64,000 nucleotides of DNA, from positions 799,394 to 863,393 of the forward strand of contig VWZX01000869.1 of the NCBI GenBank assembly GCA_013399015.1, in the 5' to 3' direction. The notes beneath the pieces were generated by a model, which did not search any database, had not been told where the DNA came from, and worked only from the letters and a program-made list of their open reading frames with translations. Both the position numbers and the translations under genes were made by a program. The DNA comes from Galbula dea. Its lineage: Eukaryota; Chordata; Aves; Piciformes; Galbulidae. Positions 34,591 through 47,600 of this stretch are shown here, piece by piece (position 1 is the first letter of the stretch; each line of letters begins with the position of its first letter).

Positions 34591-37339
34591 TGTGAATGTT
34601 CACTTCTTGGCAGCTCTGAAACAAATTTTGAACAGTTGCTGTTCCTATTGATAGCAGTAGTTTGATGTTAAAAAAAAGGGGTTTTATTTTCCCCCAAGTT
34701 TCTGACATATACTGTCATATCATCTCACATCCTACCCTGATGCATCAAAACTAAACCAAACCAAACCAAGAAAAAAAAGAAAAAGGAGAAAGAGGGGGAG
34801 GGCATAAACCAGCATGTTCACACAGCTCCTGAGTCACCGAAGAACACCCGCCCATCTGTTCACCATTTCAGTCCCTTTGTTCTATCTTTATTATATGTAT
34901 TCCTCAATAAAATGAATTCCTGCTACTTTGACGACGTTTCAACACATGCCTCTTAGTCTGTGTTTGAACTGTCTGTGAGGATCTCCTCTCTCCCATCCTC
35001 TCACTTGCCGTCAGCAGCTGAGCTGAGGAGGTACCTGCCAGCCGAGCTGATCTGGGGGGGTTGAGGCCACCAAGGCAGCGAACAGCTTCCAGTGGCAGAA
35101 CAGAGGACCCCAGGAAATCTTTCCAGGTGGGGAATCCTGTGGGGACAGGCCCTCTTAGTGAGAATAAGACACCGTGTGCTGTGTCTTTGCTGCCATCTGA
35201 ATTCCATCAATGCCAAGGTGCCTCTGTAAGGGGCAGGGCAGGGCTTTCTGTGCAGCTATTGCTTTCAACCCCCCAGAATGAATGCTTAGATTTGATATTT
35301 TTGCCTGTTTTAAAGACCAGCTACAGAAGTCCACTCTCACACACTAAAATGCATGTATCTAACCTTCAGGTGTCTAAATTTTAACTATAACTGTCCCTAG
35401 GTGATAGCACTTCCTTTTTTGACTCATCTCCTTCTGTTCCAGCCATGCACCTTCACAACTATTAAAATGCCCTGAAGGAAGAACAAGTCTGAGAATTCAG
35501 CTCCCCACCTGGCTATCTGATTACCTCTCTTTCTTGTCATGCAACTGTACTAGAAACAAAGTGCTTTATGACAGAGGATCAAGAATGTCATGGAGTTGTC
35601 ATTTTTGCAAGTTACTGCCTACCAGGTGCATCCTGTTGGGAAGAAATATGAACTAGGTGAAATGGGGTACCCCAGTACACTTTGCTTTGGTTCCTATATC
35701 AGCAGTGGGAGAATTCATGTCATTAGTGTGTGATGACTCAGGCCTCAGTGGCTTAGCTACAGAAGATTTGTTGTTAAGTCAGCTAAGAGGGGCAGCTGCT
35801 AGAAGAGAACACCCCAGACTGGCCGATCAGTTTATTTTCCCTGGACAAAGAACCCATAAACTAAGGACTGTTGGTCCCCAAGTAACCAGCACTGTTCTGC
35901 TCCATGTCCAGATTCTGCAATCCCTCACACCGTCCCAGATGCACCTTATCCAGGCACCTTCTCAGCACTAGGGGCACCAGTGCAATCACATATGACTACG
36001 CCAACTCTGTTCCCATGCAGATCTTCCTGCCTGGGAGCAAACAACTACTTAAGGAAACTGCACCACACGTGTCCCCAGAGTGGTGCAAACTGCAGACTAA
36101 ATGGAAATTGCTCCAATACAAACAGTATTCCACACCTGGCATTTCATTACACTGCAGATATGCAGCTCCAGAGGTACAGATAGCACTTCCCTTTCATCCA
36201 GAAGCACTTTGCACCCTCTGCGTAAAGTCTTACAGCGGTGGCAGCTGTCTGGGGGTAGAGAGGACATGCCCACTTGTTTAGCTACAATTAACATTCATCT
36301 GCTGTAATGATTCATCGGGTGATAAAGCAGTGATGAAATGTAACTTTCAGGCTCACCAGAATACACCACCTTCTATGTGGCAAGTCAGAAATTCCTGCCA
36401 CAGGAGAATCCCTGTGTGGTGGCATTCTCCATCCCCAGAGGCACATTCTTCCCCTTCCCAAATGCAAAAGCCTGGAAATGCCATTGCTGTGCTGACAGAA
36501 GGATTCATGCAGCATCTCTGTTTTCACTGCAGCTGAATTCGCTCCTGCTGTAGAATTGTAGAATTCAGCCTGTGTGGAATTCTATGAACATCTCCACATG
36601 TACATTACACCCCAACTCATTGGCTGCTATTTGCTCTGGAGACTAAACAGTCTATCTGCCAGCAATCACATTATCATGCCAGCCAAAATGCAAACCTGAA
36701 CCATATGGGCAGAAGAGGGACCCATTGCTTCCACACTGCTGTCTCTATTCTTATCCCTCCAGTTCCTCGATGTTGAAACAGACCATCTATTTCCGCATGA
36801 TATTATGAAGCAGAGTAAGAAAGGAGCTATTTGAGAAAATTACTCTGTTTATTAAAAAATAAAAAGTCTCTATGAAAAATGTTTACCCACTGTTTACCCA
36901 CCAAACATAAGGTTTCATGCACAGACACAAAAAAAATGCAGTAAAACAAATACAAGGCATTTAGAAATCTGTGCTGAAGATTTTGCCAAAAATGGAGCAA
37001 CAGAAGCTCACCCCTCCTGAGGGAATTGACTGACTGGCTGAGGATACATCCCACAGGAGCAAGCTGAGTTTAGGAAAAGCAACAGGGCAGACAAAAGGAA
37101 AGGTAAAATGTTTGTTAGACAGGAGAAAATATAGTTTTATTTGTCCGGACCTCATATCACTTAAAAATAATTTTGCAGCTGGACTTTCAAAGTCAGCCTC
37201 TGCAGCTCTTGGTGCACTTTTGCACACAGTTTGAAATCCTGTCATGCAGGAAGGTAACACAGAGTCCAGTTCCAGCTTCTGTCATGTCCTGTTTATTTTC
37301 TTAAGTAGTGCTCGTAGGTAGCTGGAAGAAGTACCATGC

Positions 37340-37358
37340 CATGGCACACTGTGCCATG
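37340..37358. repeat. 19-bp perfect palindrome
   Basis: CATGGCACA-C-TGTGCCATG: 9-base arms around one central base, flanked by further GCCATG-like units. Confidence 0.8.
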
Positions 37359-37424
37359 CTGTGCTGTAACACAGGGCATACAAGCTGCTAGGGAGATACT
37401 GGTGGAAATGGGGAACTGCTGCTG

Positions 37425-39062
37425 AATTGGATGGGGGTCTGGTAACAAATGACACAGAAAAGGTCAACGTTGATGTCACCTAAAGTCTTTAGTGGGAAGG
37501 TCTGGAACAAGAAAGACTTACTCTTGGTGTAATTTAGGGAACAGTTAAACAAACTGGACAGACACAAGTCCATGGGCCTTGATGGGACATACCAAAGAGT
37601 TGCAGGATGTCTTTGCAAAGCCTCTCTTGAGTATCTCTGAAAGGTCATGGCGATGGAGGGAGGTTTCTGGACACTAGAAAACAGCAAATGTCCCTTCTGT
37701 CTTCAAGAAGGGCAAGAAGGATCCAGGTAACTACAAGCAGGACAGCTTCACCTCAATTCCAGGGAAGGTGCTGGAGCAGCTAATCCTGGATACTGTTTCC
37801 AGACACTTGAAAGATAGAAAGGTGATCAGGAGCATTCAGCAAAGATTTATCAAAGGGAAATTATGTCTGACCAACCTGATAGACTTCCATAATGGCATGA
37901 CAGGCTTGGTGGATGAGAGGAGAGCAATGGATGTGGTTTATCTCTAGTAAGGCTTGTGACATTGTCTCTTGTTAACATCCTCACAGACAACTTGGTGAAG
38001 TATGGACTAAATATATGAGACAGTGAGATGAATTGAAAACTTGCTGAAGTGCTGGGCTCCAAAGGGTTATGATCAGCAGCTTGATGTTGTTTTTGAAGCT
38101 GGTCATCAACCACCATCCAGCCCCAGGTCTGATACTGAGACCAACAGTGTTTAACCTCTTCATTAAGGACCTGGAAGATGGGACAGAGTGCACCCTTAGC
38201 AAATTTGCAGATGACACATAATTAGGAGAGCAGGTTGACAGACAGAATGGTTGTGCTGCTGTCCAGAGGGACCTTGACAGGCTGGAGAAATGGGACAACA
38301 TGAACCCCATGGATTTCAACAAAGGGAAAAGTCCTGTACCTGGGGAGGAACGACCCCATGAATTAGTAGATCCTGGGGACTGATTATCTGGAAAAAGGCT
38401 TTGAAGAAAATGGTCAGGGGGCCCTGGTGAATAAATTGAGTATGAGGGAGCAATGTACTCTTGCAGCAAAGGTGGCCAACAGTATCCTGGGATGCATAAG
38501 GAAGAGCTTTGGTAGCAGGTGTAAAGGGGGTGATCTTTACCCTCCACCAAACACCAGTAAGAAGACATCATCTGGACTGCTGTATCCAGTCCTGGGTTCC
38601 CCAGTACAAGAGAGACATGGACATACACGACTCAGTGCCCTGAAGGGTCACTAAGGTGATTAAGGGCTCAAAGCATCTGGCACATGAGTAGAGGCTGAGA
38701 GAGCTGGGGCTGTTCAGCTTAAAGAAGAGGAGGCTCAGGGGCATCTTATCAGTGTGTATAAATATCCAATGCAGTGGTTAACGCAGAAAGACCCAGGTTC
38801 TTCTCAGTGATGCCCAGTAATGGGACAAGAGGCAAACCAAAACATAGGAAATTCCACCTAAACACAAGGAAAAATGTTTGTTTTCTTTGAGGGTGATCAA
38901 ATATTGGCCAAGAGAGGTTGCGAAGTCTGCATCCCTGGAGATATTCAAGACTCAAGTGGACATAACCGTAAGTAACGTCCTGTTAAGCTGACGCTGCTTG
39001 AGCAGAGAGTTGTAGTAACTAATGTCTAGAAGTGCCTTCCAGCCTTAGCAGTTCTGTGATCT
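37425..39062 (+). mobile_element. long, decayed CR1 LINE carrying the end of the reverse-transcriptase region
   Basis: Plus-strand CR1 fragment of about 1.6 kb, from mid reverse transcriptase to near the 3' end. Recognisable pieces in order: the CATGGGCCTTGATGGGA block (about 37570); a degenerate NYxxxxxTSIPGKV segment (about 37725-37775); FADD, the catalytic-motif form used by CR1, at 38204-38215, followed at once by a stop (38219-38221); the LGxxRND-like block; the CCAGTACAAGAGAGACATGG block (about 38600); and the GGAGATATTCAAGACTC block (about 38937). Several frameshifts and stops show it is dead. The final octamer tail is largely lost near 39055. An antisense open frame over 37981-38628 is a shadow of this element. 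Confidence 0.93.
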
Positions 39063-41588
39063 TGTAACTTGCATATTACTCCAGCTTTTATGGAGCACAG
39101 AAAATATGAATCTACATCAGCACCTAGTTGGCTTTTTGCAGATTCTCTGAAAGCTAAATATTCATCATGCATGCCAAACTGAGGACTTTGGCGTTAATAT
39201 CCAGACTCGCAGGTCTTCCCAAATCTTCAGGGAAAGCTAGACTTTAAAACCCTTCAAAGATCTGGGCCTTGGAGTGTCATAAACACTTCAACAAAGTTTG
39301 AGACTGTACAATGACTTCCTTGGGCTTTGGATCAGGTAGTCTCTTAATGATATTTCTTCTGGAAAAAAATGCTGGAAGAGAACTGCAGTCTTTCTGTTTA
39401 AAATAGGTAAAAATTAATGCCAATCAGGTAATACAGATGTGTACACCCACACAGAGACACTTTCTTTCTCTGAACACAGCTTAAATTACTTGTATCGGTA
39501 TTTGAAAAACAAGTGAGACATATCTCAGGCTCAGGAGATATGCTTGAAACCGGGCAAAATTGATTTTTTTTTTCATATTCACTGCCAGATATTGCACAGT
39601 TACATGGCTATATGCAGATAGAAGACAATGTGCATCTTATCATGCCAGTGATAGATTCCACACTGGCTTTAAAGGAATAAATCATTAATTTAAATAATGG
39701 ATTTTCTGTTTACAACACAAGCCTTTAAAAATATTTCACTACCAGCTCAGCAGAAAGAGAAAAAGGCCTTATAATATATGGGTCAGTCTGATAAATGCTT
39801 CTTTGCACATGCAGGCATGGTTTCAGTCTGTTTAACTTTGTTTGCTTGTTTTTTATTTAAATCAGTAGTAGTTTTGTCACTGGTGCATTGTAGACAAATG
39901 CTGAAGATTTTAAGAGAAATTAAAAGACAAACAACATTTCTCCCTCTTCTCTCTACATGTAATGACATATTTTGAAGCTCTGGTGAGCAGGAAATGGGAT
40001 TCCAGCTGGTGCCAGCTGCCACTGAGTCAGCTGACACTGACTGTACAGCAATGCTCTTCAGCACCTGCAGAGACTTAATCCTGATACAGGAGTTCCCAAA
40101 ATGATAATTATTATAACAACAATTGATTGTCTCTTTATTGTGGACCCCAAATTTTGCCAACATTATTTACAGAGTCTATTGCTCCCTAGTGGGAAAAGTG
40201 AACCTTTTGTAGTTGGAATACCCCAAAATGTCCATGTCCTAACGTGATGGAACCTTGACCTAAGCCCAGACCTTTAAAACTGCGTAAGTAAGTGATAATG
40301 AGAGTAATGTGTCAGTGAAGACCAAGATGGGTGTTGTCTCAGCAGTAGAATAGGACAATGTTACTAAGCCCCAGAACAAATCCAGAGCTGAGGAGTTTTA
40401 AAAATGAACTGTGGGTCTAGACTGACAAAATGTTGAGCATTTGTAGAGTAGCTTTTAGAAGCAGCCAAACAGGTCCATGTGGTTTTGAATTCAAATCAGA
40501 CAAAAAACCTGAGAGACAGGTTCAGAGTCAGATTTGATCAGATATTCTTCACCATTAAAAAAATAGAAAAAAGAGGAGATCCAGTCTGAGGTCCATAGCT
40601 TAGACCTCTTATTATTTTAATTAAAATTAATCTGTTTGCATCCTCCTACATGCTTATTTCATTGCCAGGATCTGACTGGGAACATTAGACTAAGTGAATC
40701 AGACTGCTTGGTGATTATCCAGCTGGAATATTGTATTTCTCTCTTGTTGCCATCTCTGTAGTTTAGTGGTCTTACGATGAGGCATGTGGTCCCTCTCAGG
40801 ATCCACACAAAGGACATTTTTAGAATGAGGCAGCTAGAGATAGGGGCAAGAAAGGAAAAGATAATGCTTCTGAAATATTTGTCCTCTGCAGAAGCAGTCC
40901 AAAAGAGTGGATAAAGTGAGTAATCACCATCCTAACTAAACAATTTTCTATCATTTGATTGATGTTTAGATTCACAGAGCTAGGAAAGACAAGTAAACAA
41001 GACAATTCCCTGACTCATGATATGATGCCTCTGAGAATCATATCAAATGCTAATGATAAAGTTAATTTAGTAAATATAATCAAGAAATCCACCTTTGTCT
41101 GCTACTAGCAATTCCATTATTCATTAGCCCTACCTCTCACAGTTAGGAAACATTACCCTTAGGTTTTTGAGGGTTTTTTTAAATATTATCTAGAATAAGG
41201 GTTAAGAGCCGAAACAAAGGACCACCCATGATAAAAGGCCTTGAAGATTTCCTCCAGATGAATTCTAGTAACTATGCAAACTTCTGATAGTTTCCAATTA
41301 AGACAGAGTTATTTGTGAAAAATGAGGAAACACCTGGTGAATGAAGTTAACTGGCTGAGTGACTGTTCAAAAGAACAACAACAGAAAAAAAACAACCACA
41401 AAAATTTGTCTTACCTCAGGTTTTGCCTCTGTTTCCATCCAGTTGTCCAGAAGAAAGGAGAGCAGCACTTACATCCACGTCAGATAAACAGCATTTTGAG
41501 AACTTTCTGCTGTAACTGAAATATTCCCAGTTTAACAGTATTTAAGTAAATATTCCAGAAAATTGCATAATTCCTTAGACTGTGGTTT

Positions 41589-41620
41589 AAAAAAAAAAAA
41601 AAAAAGAAAGAAAGAAAAAA
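41589..41620 (+). repeat. poly(A) passing into (GAAA)n
   Basis: About 17 A followed by GAAAGAAAGAAAAAA. Confidence 0.88.
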
Positions 41621-44600
41621 GAGCAAAAGCTATGTGAACATACTCAAGTGAATTAGCTTACTACCTGATTAATATCCAATGCCTTAATTAATAAACATTC
41701 TTTGAGGGGAAGGAGGGACAGGCTTCCTGATTAAATGCCTTTATCCTACACAGAGAACACACAGCCATGCTACTGCCAGAATCCTCCTGAATTTGGGGCC
41801 TGAGAAAATTCCTTCATTGCCTTATAGCCCTTTGAATCAGGTTGGGCATTTGTGGCAGGAGACATCTGTACAGGATCTTAAACTGCTGGAGAATGCAGGG
41901 CACATACGTCTGAGGAATCATTTAGGTGGAAGCACCTAGATATTAAGAATATTCTTGACCATTTGTATACATGGGAGATGAATTTACACAGAGTTCACAC
42001 CAACTTTATTGTTTGGATTTTTTGTTTTTATCCTATACACAGATTCAAATGGAAATATTGCCTGACTTGAAAGAGGAGACTCAGTAAACACATCCCTCAA
42101 AATTTTCATTCTTAATGTATCAGTAGCTTTTCAGTTCATTACAGTGTTATTAGTCAGTCTTCATAAAAGAGCTATGCATCTTTATTAAAAATGGAAGTTC
42201 ACATCATTTTATGTTCCCATAAAAATGGGTGGTGGTAGCTTTGATTAATTTCTTCACGTACAGTGAACTTTACAGCAAATTGGACAGTGTAATTCAATTC
42301 CTATTTCTGTGGGATTTTTTTTGTTGGTAGAAAATTGATATAATTCATATGTAATCGTATTGCCTTTGCAAGAGATATTTAAGAAATAATATCCTGAGGT
42401 AATGATTGCATGGCTTAATTATTAATACCATACTTTCAGGCACGACAGTGTGCACTCCTTTTATCAAGCTTGGCTTCTATCAAAAAATATTTCCCCTATC
42501 CACAGTTTGTTCCTTGATGTAAATTGTATCCGAATTTTATATATACCTGCACACAGGTGTGCACGGAGTCAGAGTGCCTGATATAAGGACACTTCTCTTC
42601 GGAGGAAGTTCTAGTTTTGGAAAGGGTGGATGGCTGAAGGATAAAAACAAGGAGAGGAGAATTACATGCACAGACTTCAAGTAAGCTGGGAGGGCAAATC
42701 TGAAACTGTGTTTGTTGGAAATGGTGATTTGCTGGGTTAGGATAACTACTGAATCTCTAAGGAAGCTTAGCTAGCCACAAATGGACCACACTAGGAAATC
42801 CAAAGGGACAGTCCAGCATCACTGGGGTATCTAGAAGCTCCAGTGTTCCCTTAGGCTATGTAAGGGGTCTGGTTAAGTCTTTTTAATAATCAAATTATCC
42901 CAGTCTGCTGGATAATCTTTAGAGATGTTGGGAACTGACTGTTCCTGTATTTGCAGTTCTGCCTTGAGGGATGGAAGAAAACTCTCCATCCAATCAGAGA
43001 CAATGCAATAAATCATTATTTCTTTGTTGTTTTATGTTTAAGCCCCTGTTGGTATTGAAAATGTCTTTCCTCTATTTCCTCTCTTATTTTTCTGTGACCA
43101 CTTCTTAAGGCCAATCCATTGAAATGAGGGAAACTTCAAACTGTAGCATATAAAATGTGTGTTCACCAACAATGTTTATAAGTGGCGTCTTGCCATTATC
43201 CCATCTTGTCTTACTACTGGGGCAAAACCCTCCAGCCAAGCCTTCCTTGAAAAACTGTAAATTATCTCTACTGAAGACAAAGACCTTCCCAGCAAAAACT
43301 GATAATTTTCTGACAATGTTAACCACCACAATGGTTCTTGCACATAGGCCACAGATAATCCAGAGAAGATACTTACTGAAGTTCAAATTATAAAAAGAAG
43401 TACCAGCAGACATACTTTTTCATGAAACGAGTTGATGTGACAACCTCTGACTGCATAGTTTATTTTTAATACAATAGATATGATTTCTGTGTGAAGGTCA
43501 ATCCTAAGAGATCTTATCAGGACATTTCCCTTACATATTCATCAGCCAATAAAAGTATTTGGGTGAAGAGATAGTCTGGCACTGCTCTGGGTATTGTTGG
43601 TGAACATACAGAAAAAACAGAAAACATAAGAAACATTGTCTTAGCCAGGCCTGAAATGCTCTGTTAGAGGAATGATCTTAAAAGAGCACCTGTCAATCTC
43701 TGCTATCAAAACTAAATGAAAGGAAAAAAAGAAAAAAAAATGCAAGCAGAAAAATGCTGAACTATGATGGCATATACAGATCAGTGTTGACAACTATAAA
43801 TGAACCTGAAGACCAATTGAAAACCAGGACATTTCTCTATCTTAGGGTCTGGATGTGATAGAATTCAAGTCTATAGGACTTCAGGGGCAGGATCAGGCAG
43901 AATGGGTCACAGCAGTAGTAGGTGGAAGGATTATTTCTAGCCTTCATTCCCCAAGGAGTGGCATGCTGTCTAACCACACTCAGATAAACAAGGCAGAAAA
44001 GATTGAGAATTTTAATGTCTTAGAGTTCCCAACAGGCCAATCCCATATGAGTATCTTTAGTTTCTGTTGGACATTTGTGGAGCCTCTTCTCAGCAGCAAT
44101 GCTCTGCATCTGAATAACACAGAGATGAATGCAGATAGAAAGAGATCTTCCGTCAGTCCCTCTGATTCATTTGGGCTCCAGCTCTCAGGAATTAAGGAGT
44201 TTATTGAGCTAACTGGAAAGAGTCATGAATAAATTATATGATTCAAAGAGATACACATAACATGTTCATAGAAGGTTATCTTACTTATTGCATATTCTAC
44301 TTAATTGTGTTTGGAGTTTGTATACATTTCTGTGTCCAGATATAAACTAGTAAGGGGAAAACTATAAAATTGTGACCACGTTAGACCTAAAAACCAACCA
44401 AATAAATAAATAAGCTCACCTTCAATATATCTCTCTGGTACATTTTTCTATCACGTTCTGTTCTTCTGAGAAAGGCTGTAAGTAGCAAAATGCCAGGCAA
44501 TACCATCTTAGCATATCATGTTTAAAGAAAACATAATGATTTCTCTTGTGCATACTGGAACTTTATAGTTTGTGGAAATCATCTGTGATTATTTCAAGAT

Positions 44601-47600
44601 AGTAGCTCCTGCTTTCTGTTCAAAATGAGTTTTCTTACACTGTCATACTGTTCAAAATATTTATAATAAAGATAATCAAAGTCTTTCTTGTCCACATGAG
44701 CTCCTGACAGCTCACTTGTTCTTTCTAGAGACTTACTGATCCCTTAAAAGCAAAAATCTTCCAGCCTCAGTCCATGAACATCTAGGATCTGCAAACTACT
44801 TCCAAAGAGTCTGTAAAAGGTATGGGAGAAAATCAAACTAGTTGTCAGGAGACTTACATTCACAGTATAGGTCCCGAGCCTCTACTGAAACACCCGAAGG
44901 AGGTTGAAAACCACAATTAGCTCATCTGTTTAAGTATAATTAAGCCCTTGCTCTTTTCTTGCTCATATCAATTTAAGTTAAAAATGCTCCCTTTAAGGCA
45001 GTTGGTATTATCACTCTGAGGTAGAAGAGTTTAGTTGTACTGTCACAGCCATACTCATAAATAACAGGTAAGACTTGTTATGCCAGACAAGACAATTAGT
45101 TCACCACACCCTGTATCTGGTGCCTAATACTAACCAATGCATGTGGCATTAGAAGAAAACCACTCCTTATGCAACACTGCACAGGGGGAGACAAATTCCT
45201 TCCAGTTTCCTGTGGTAATCTTCTTGTGCCAGAGGCAGAATATATGATTAAGCTTTGATAAATACTTTTTCCTCACGTATTTCCTGACTCTTCCACTCGT
45301 GGCCCTGAACCAGCAAGGTGCTTAAGCACGTGACCATTCCATACTGGTGCTACTCAGGTTTCTAATGCTATGCATGTGTGAAGTATTTATTGAATCAGTT
45401 TCTGAGTTGCTTTTAAATCCAGGTGTAAAGATGTCAGTGGAAATTCTCTGTAAAGTATCTCAACACCACCATACAATATGTGCCACACAAATATGATACA
45501 ATGAAATATGCTAACTTTGCTCTTGATGTGTCTTCTTTTGTAATGAACCAAGATCAGATGAAACATAGGTTGTACTGACCACTTTACACGTAGGTGATGC
45601 ATATCAACAAGTTAATAAATTTGAGTTCTCTGTGATCGTTTCACTGATGTCAATGCCGCTAAAAGCCTATGTACTTAAAGTAAGAAAATTACTGTACTGT
45701 AACTGAGCACTGATCCTGAATTTGGCACATATTTGAATAACCAAATCAAAATGCAAAAATGCAGTAATGCCCAGATCAGGAATAATTAAATTCAAGGAAT
45801 AGTTTGGGCAACACAGTGTCTCCTTTGTGAGAACTATTCAAGGGAGAACTCTTTAATACACAACACATTGAGCAAGTTGCCTAAAAAGACAAAAGGCAAA
45901 TAAATACGATTCACATCAAAAAAGGTACAGAGCAGAGACAGATGAACTGGGAAAACCAGGTAGGACATTAGGAGACACCTTTAACTTGTACACAATGGAC
46001 TGCTTCAGCTTGCTAGGAGAAAAAATATGAGCATCTGTAGGAACTTATTTGGTATTAGTAACATTTCAGAAGCCATTTTCAGAGTCCAGATGTAAATTGG
46101 ATATAAGCACTTGCCAAACGCAAGGGGAGTGGTTTCCACTTTGGTCTTTGTGTTTATTGTTTCTGCACTGGCAACAGAATTGAATTCATAGCAGCGGCAA
46201 AACAAAGACAGCTCTGAGTTATACTGTAATTCACTGCTTGAGATTTATGAATATTATTTTCCTGTAAAATCCAGCATTTTTCGCTTTACTACTTGTAACC
46301 TGTAAGTGGCATAAAATTGTGCATGTAGCAGGATTTGCTATTGCAGTGAGTGCCAAACAGCAATGTAAGAACTGCACTACATGCACATGTGGTTATACAG
46401 TATGCATAAATTGTGCCTTTATGTTTAACTTGTCTAATCAGCTCACCATATCAAAACTTAATAAGTAGCTGCTTCTCATTTAAAGGTCTAGTAAAACTGC
46501 AATTACTATGGCTGTAAGATGCCTTGTTTCGAAAAGAGCATTAAATAGTTTTATAGATATGGTTAGAAGCTCTTGTGTAGTTGTTTTTATGAAAGTGAAT
46601 GAGTTCATTAATTATGGGAGTCAGAGACAGAAATATAAGTTGGGACTTGGTGAAGTGTTCTGCTTTTGCATCCTTTCCTTACAGGTTACCCCTAAAGTGT
46701 AAGCCATTTCTGCCTCCATGTAGAAAACCAGGCATGGATAGACCCCAGGGATCAAACTGGAGGGCCTGATTATCATTTCTACCTGGTTTCCACTAGGAAA
46801 AAATGAATTGTCATCAGTGCAGTTACTCTGGATTTAATTCAAAATCATGACCTGAAGCCTCTTTCACACACTGAGACTATATTTTTTTTTAAAAAAAGGT
46901 CTTATTATACTCATGAGTTAATGAGCTATGTGTTACACCATGTGTGTTGGGGGACTGGCACTGCTCTTCAGCTACAACAACTGTAAGCAAGGCACCTGAT
47001 TTGGACATGACCTAACTGGAGGACATGATCTCAATGCTCCACCATATAGCTGGCTGCATACGCATCAGGGATCTTCTCACTGGCTTCAGTGGGTTCTAGT
47101 CTTCATTCCAGGGAGACCCATCTATTTTTTTTCTCTGTAAAATTTGGAAAACAGGTAGCCTGCCTAATTAGGATTCAGTCTCCCATGTCATGTCCTTTTC
47201 TAGACACTCTTGTGGGGACCCTGAAGCCAATATTAAGCCCAGAGCAGAAAACTTCCTGCCTCTAGTGTTCACCAGAGGAAAATCATTTTAGATACTGGTA
47301 CCTTAAATTAGACTCTTCTGTATCTCTATAGACATTCTTGGCCAAATCTATACATTTTTTATATGTATTTTTTGAAAAAGGAAATCTCAGATTTACTGTA
47401 AATGCAGATAAGGGAGGAAAGAGCAGATGGGCAGTGTTTAAGTTACAAACCTAAGGGAAGCTTTTTTCACACAAACCTCTTAAACTGCAGCACTTAAAAT
47501 AAAGAAAGATTTTCTGTTTTCCACAGTGACTCACTAAACCTTTATTTAGACAGTTGGTAAAAACACCACATCATATAATTCACTGATTTTTTTTTTCCCT

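Larger units (their letters stand above)
27151..37424. other. intergenic, mostly unique AT-rich DNA
   Basis: Contains poly(T) at 28319-28336 and a CT microsatellite at 34564-34590. The 32.4-32.75 kb and 35.6-36.5 kb parts are somewhat richer in G+C, but no gene or transposon was recognised. A stretch at 33410-33480 is a candidate regulatory element. Confidence 0.45.

Noticed and set aside
37981..38628. 215-codon minus-strand open frame
   Set aside because: It is antisense to a decayed CR1 retrotransposon and so a shadow of it.
43855..44232. 125-codon open frame
   Set aside because: The first codon is GTG, the peptide is unlike any known family, and there is no promoter, splice or poly(A) context.
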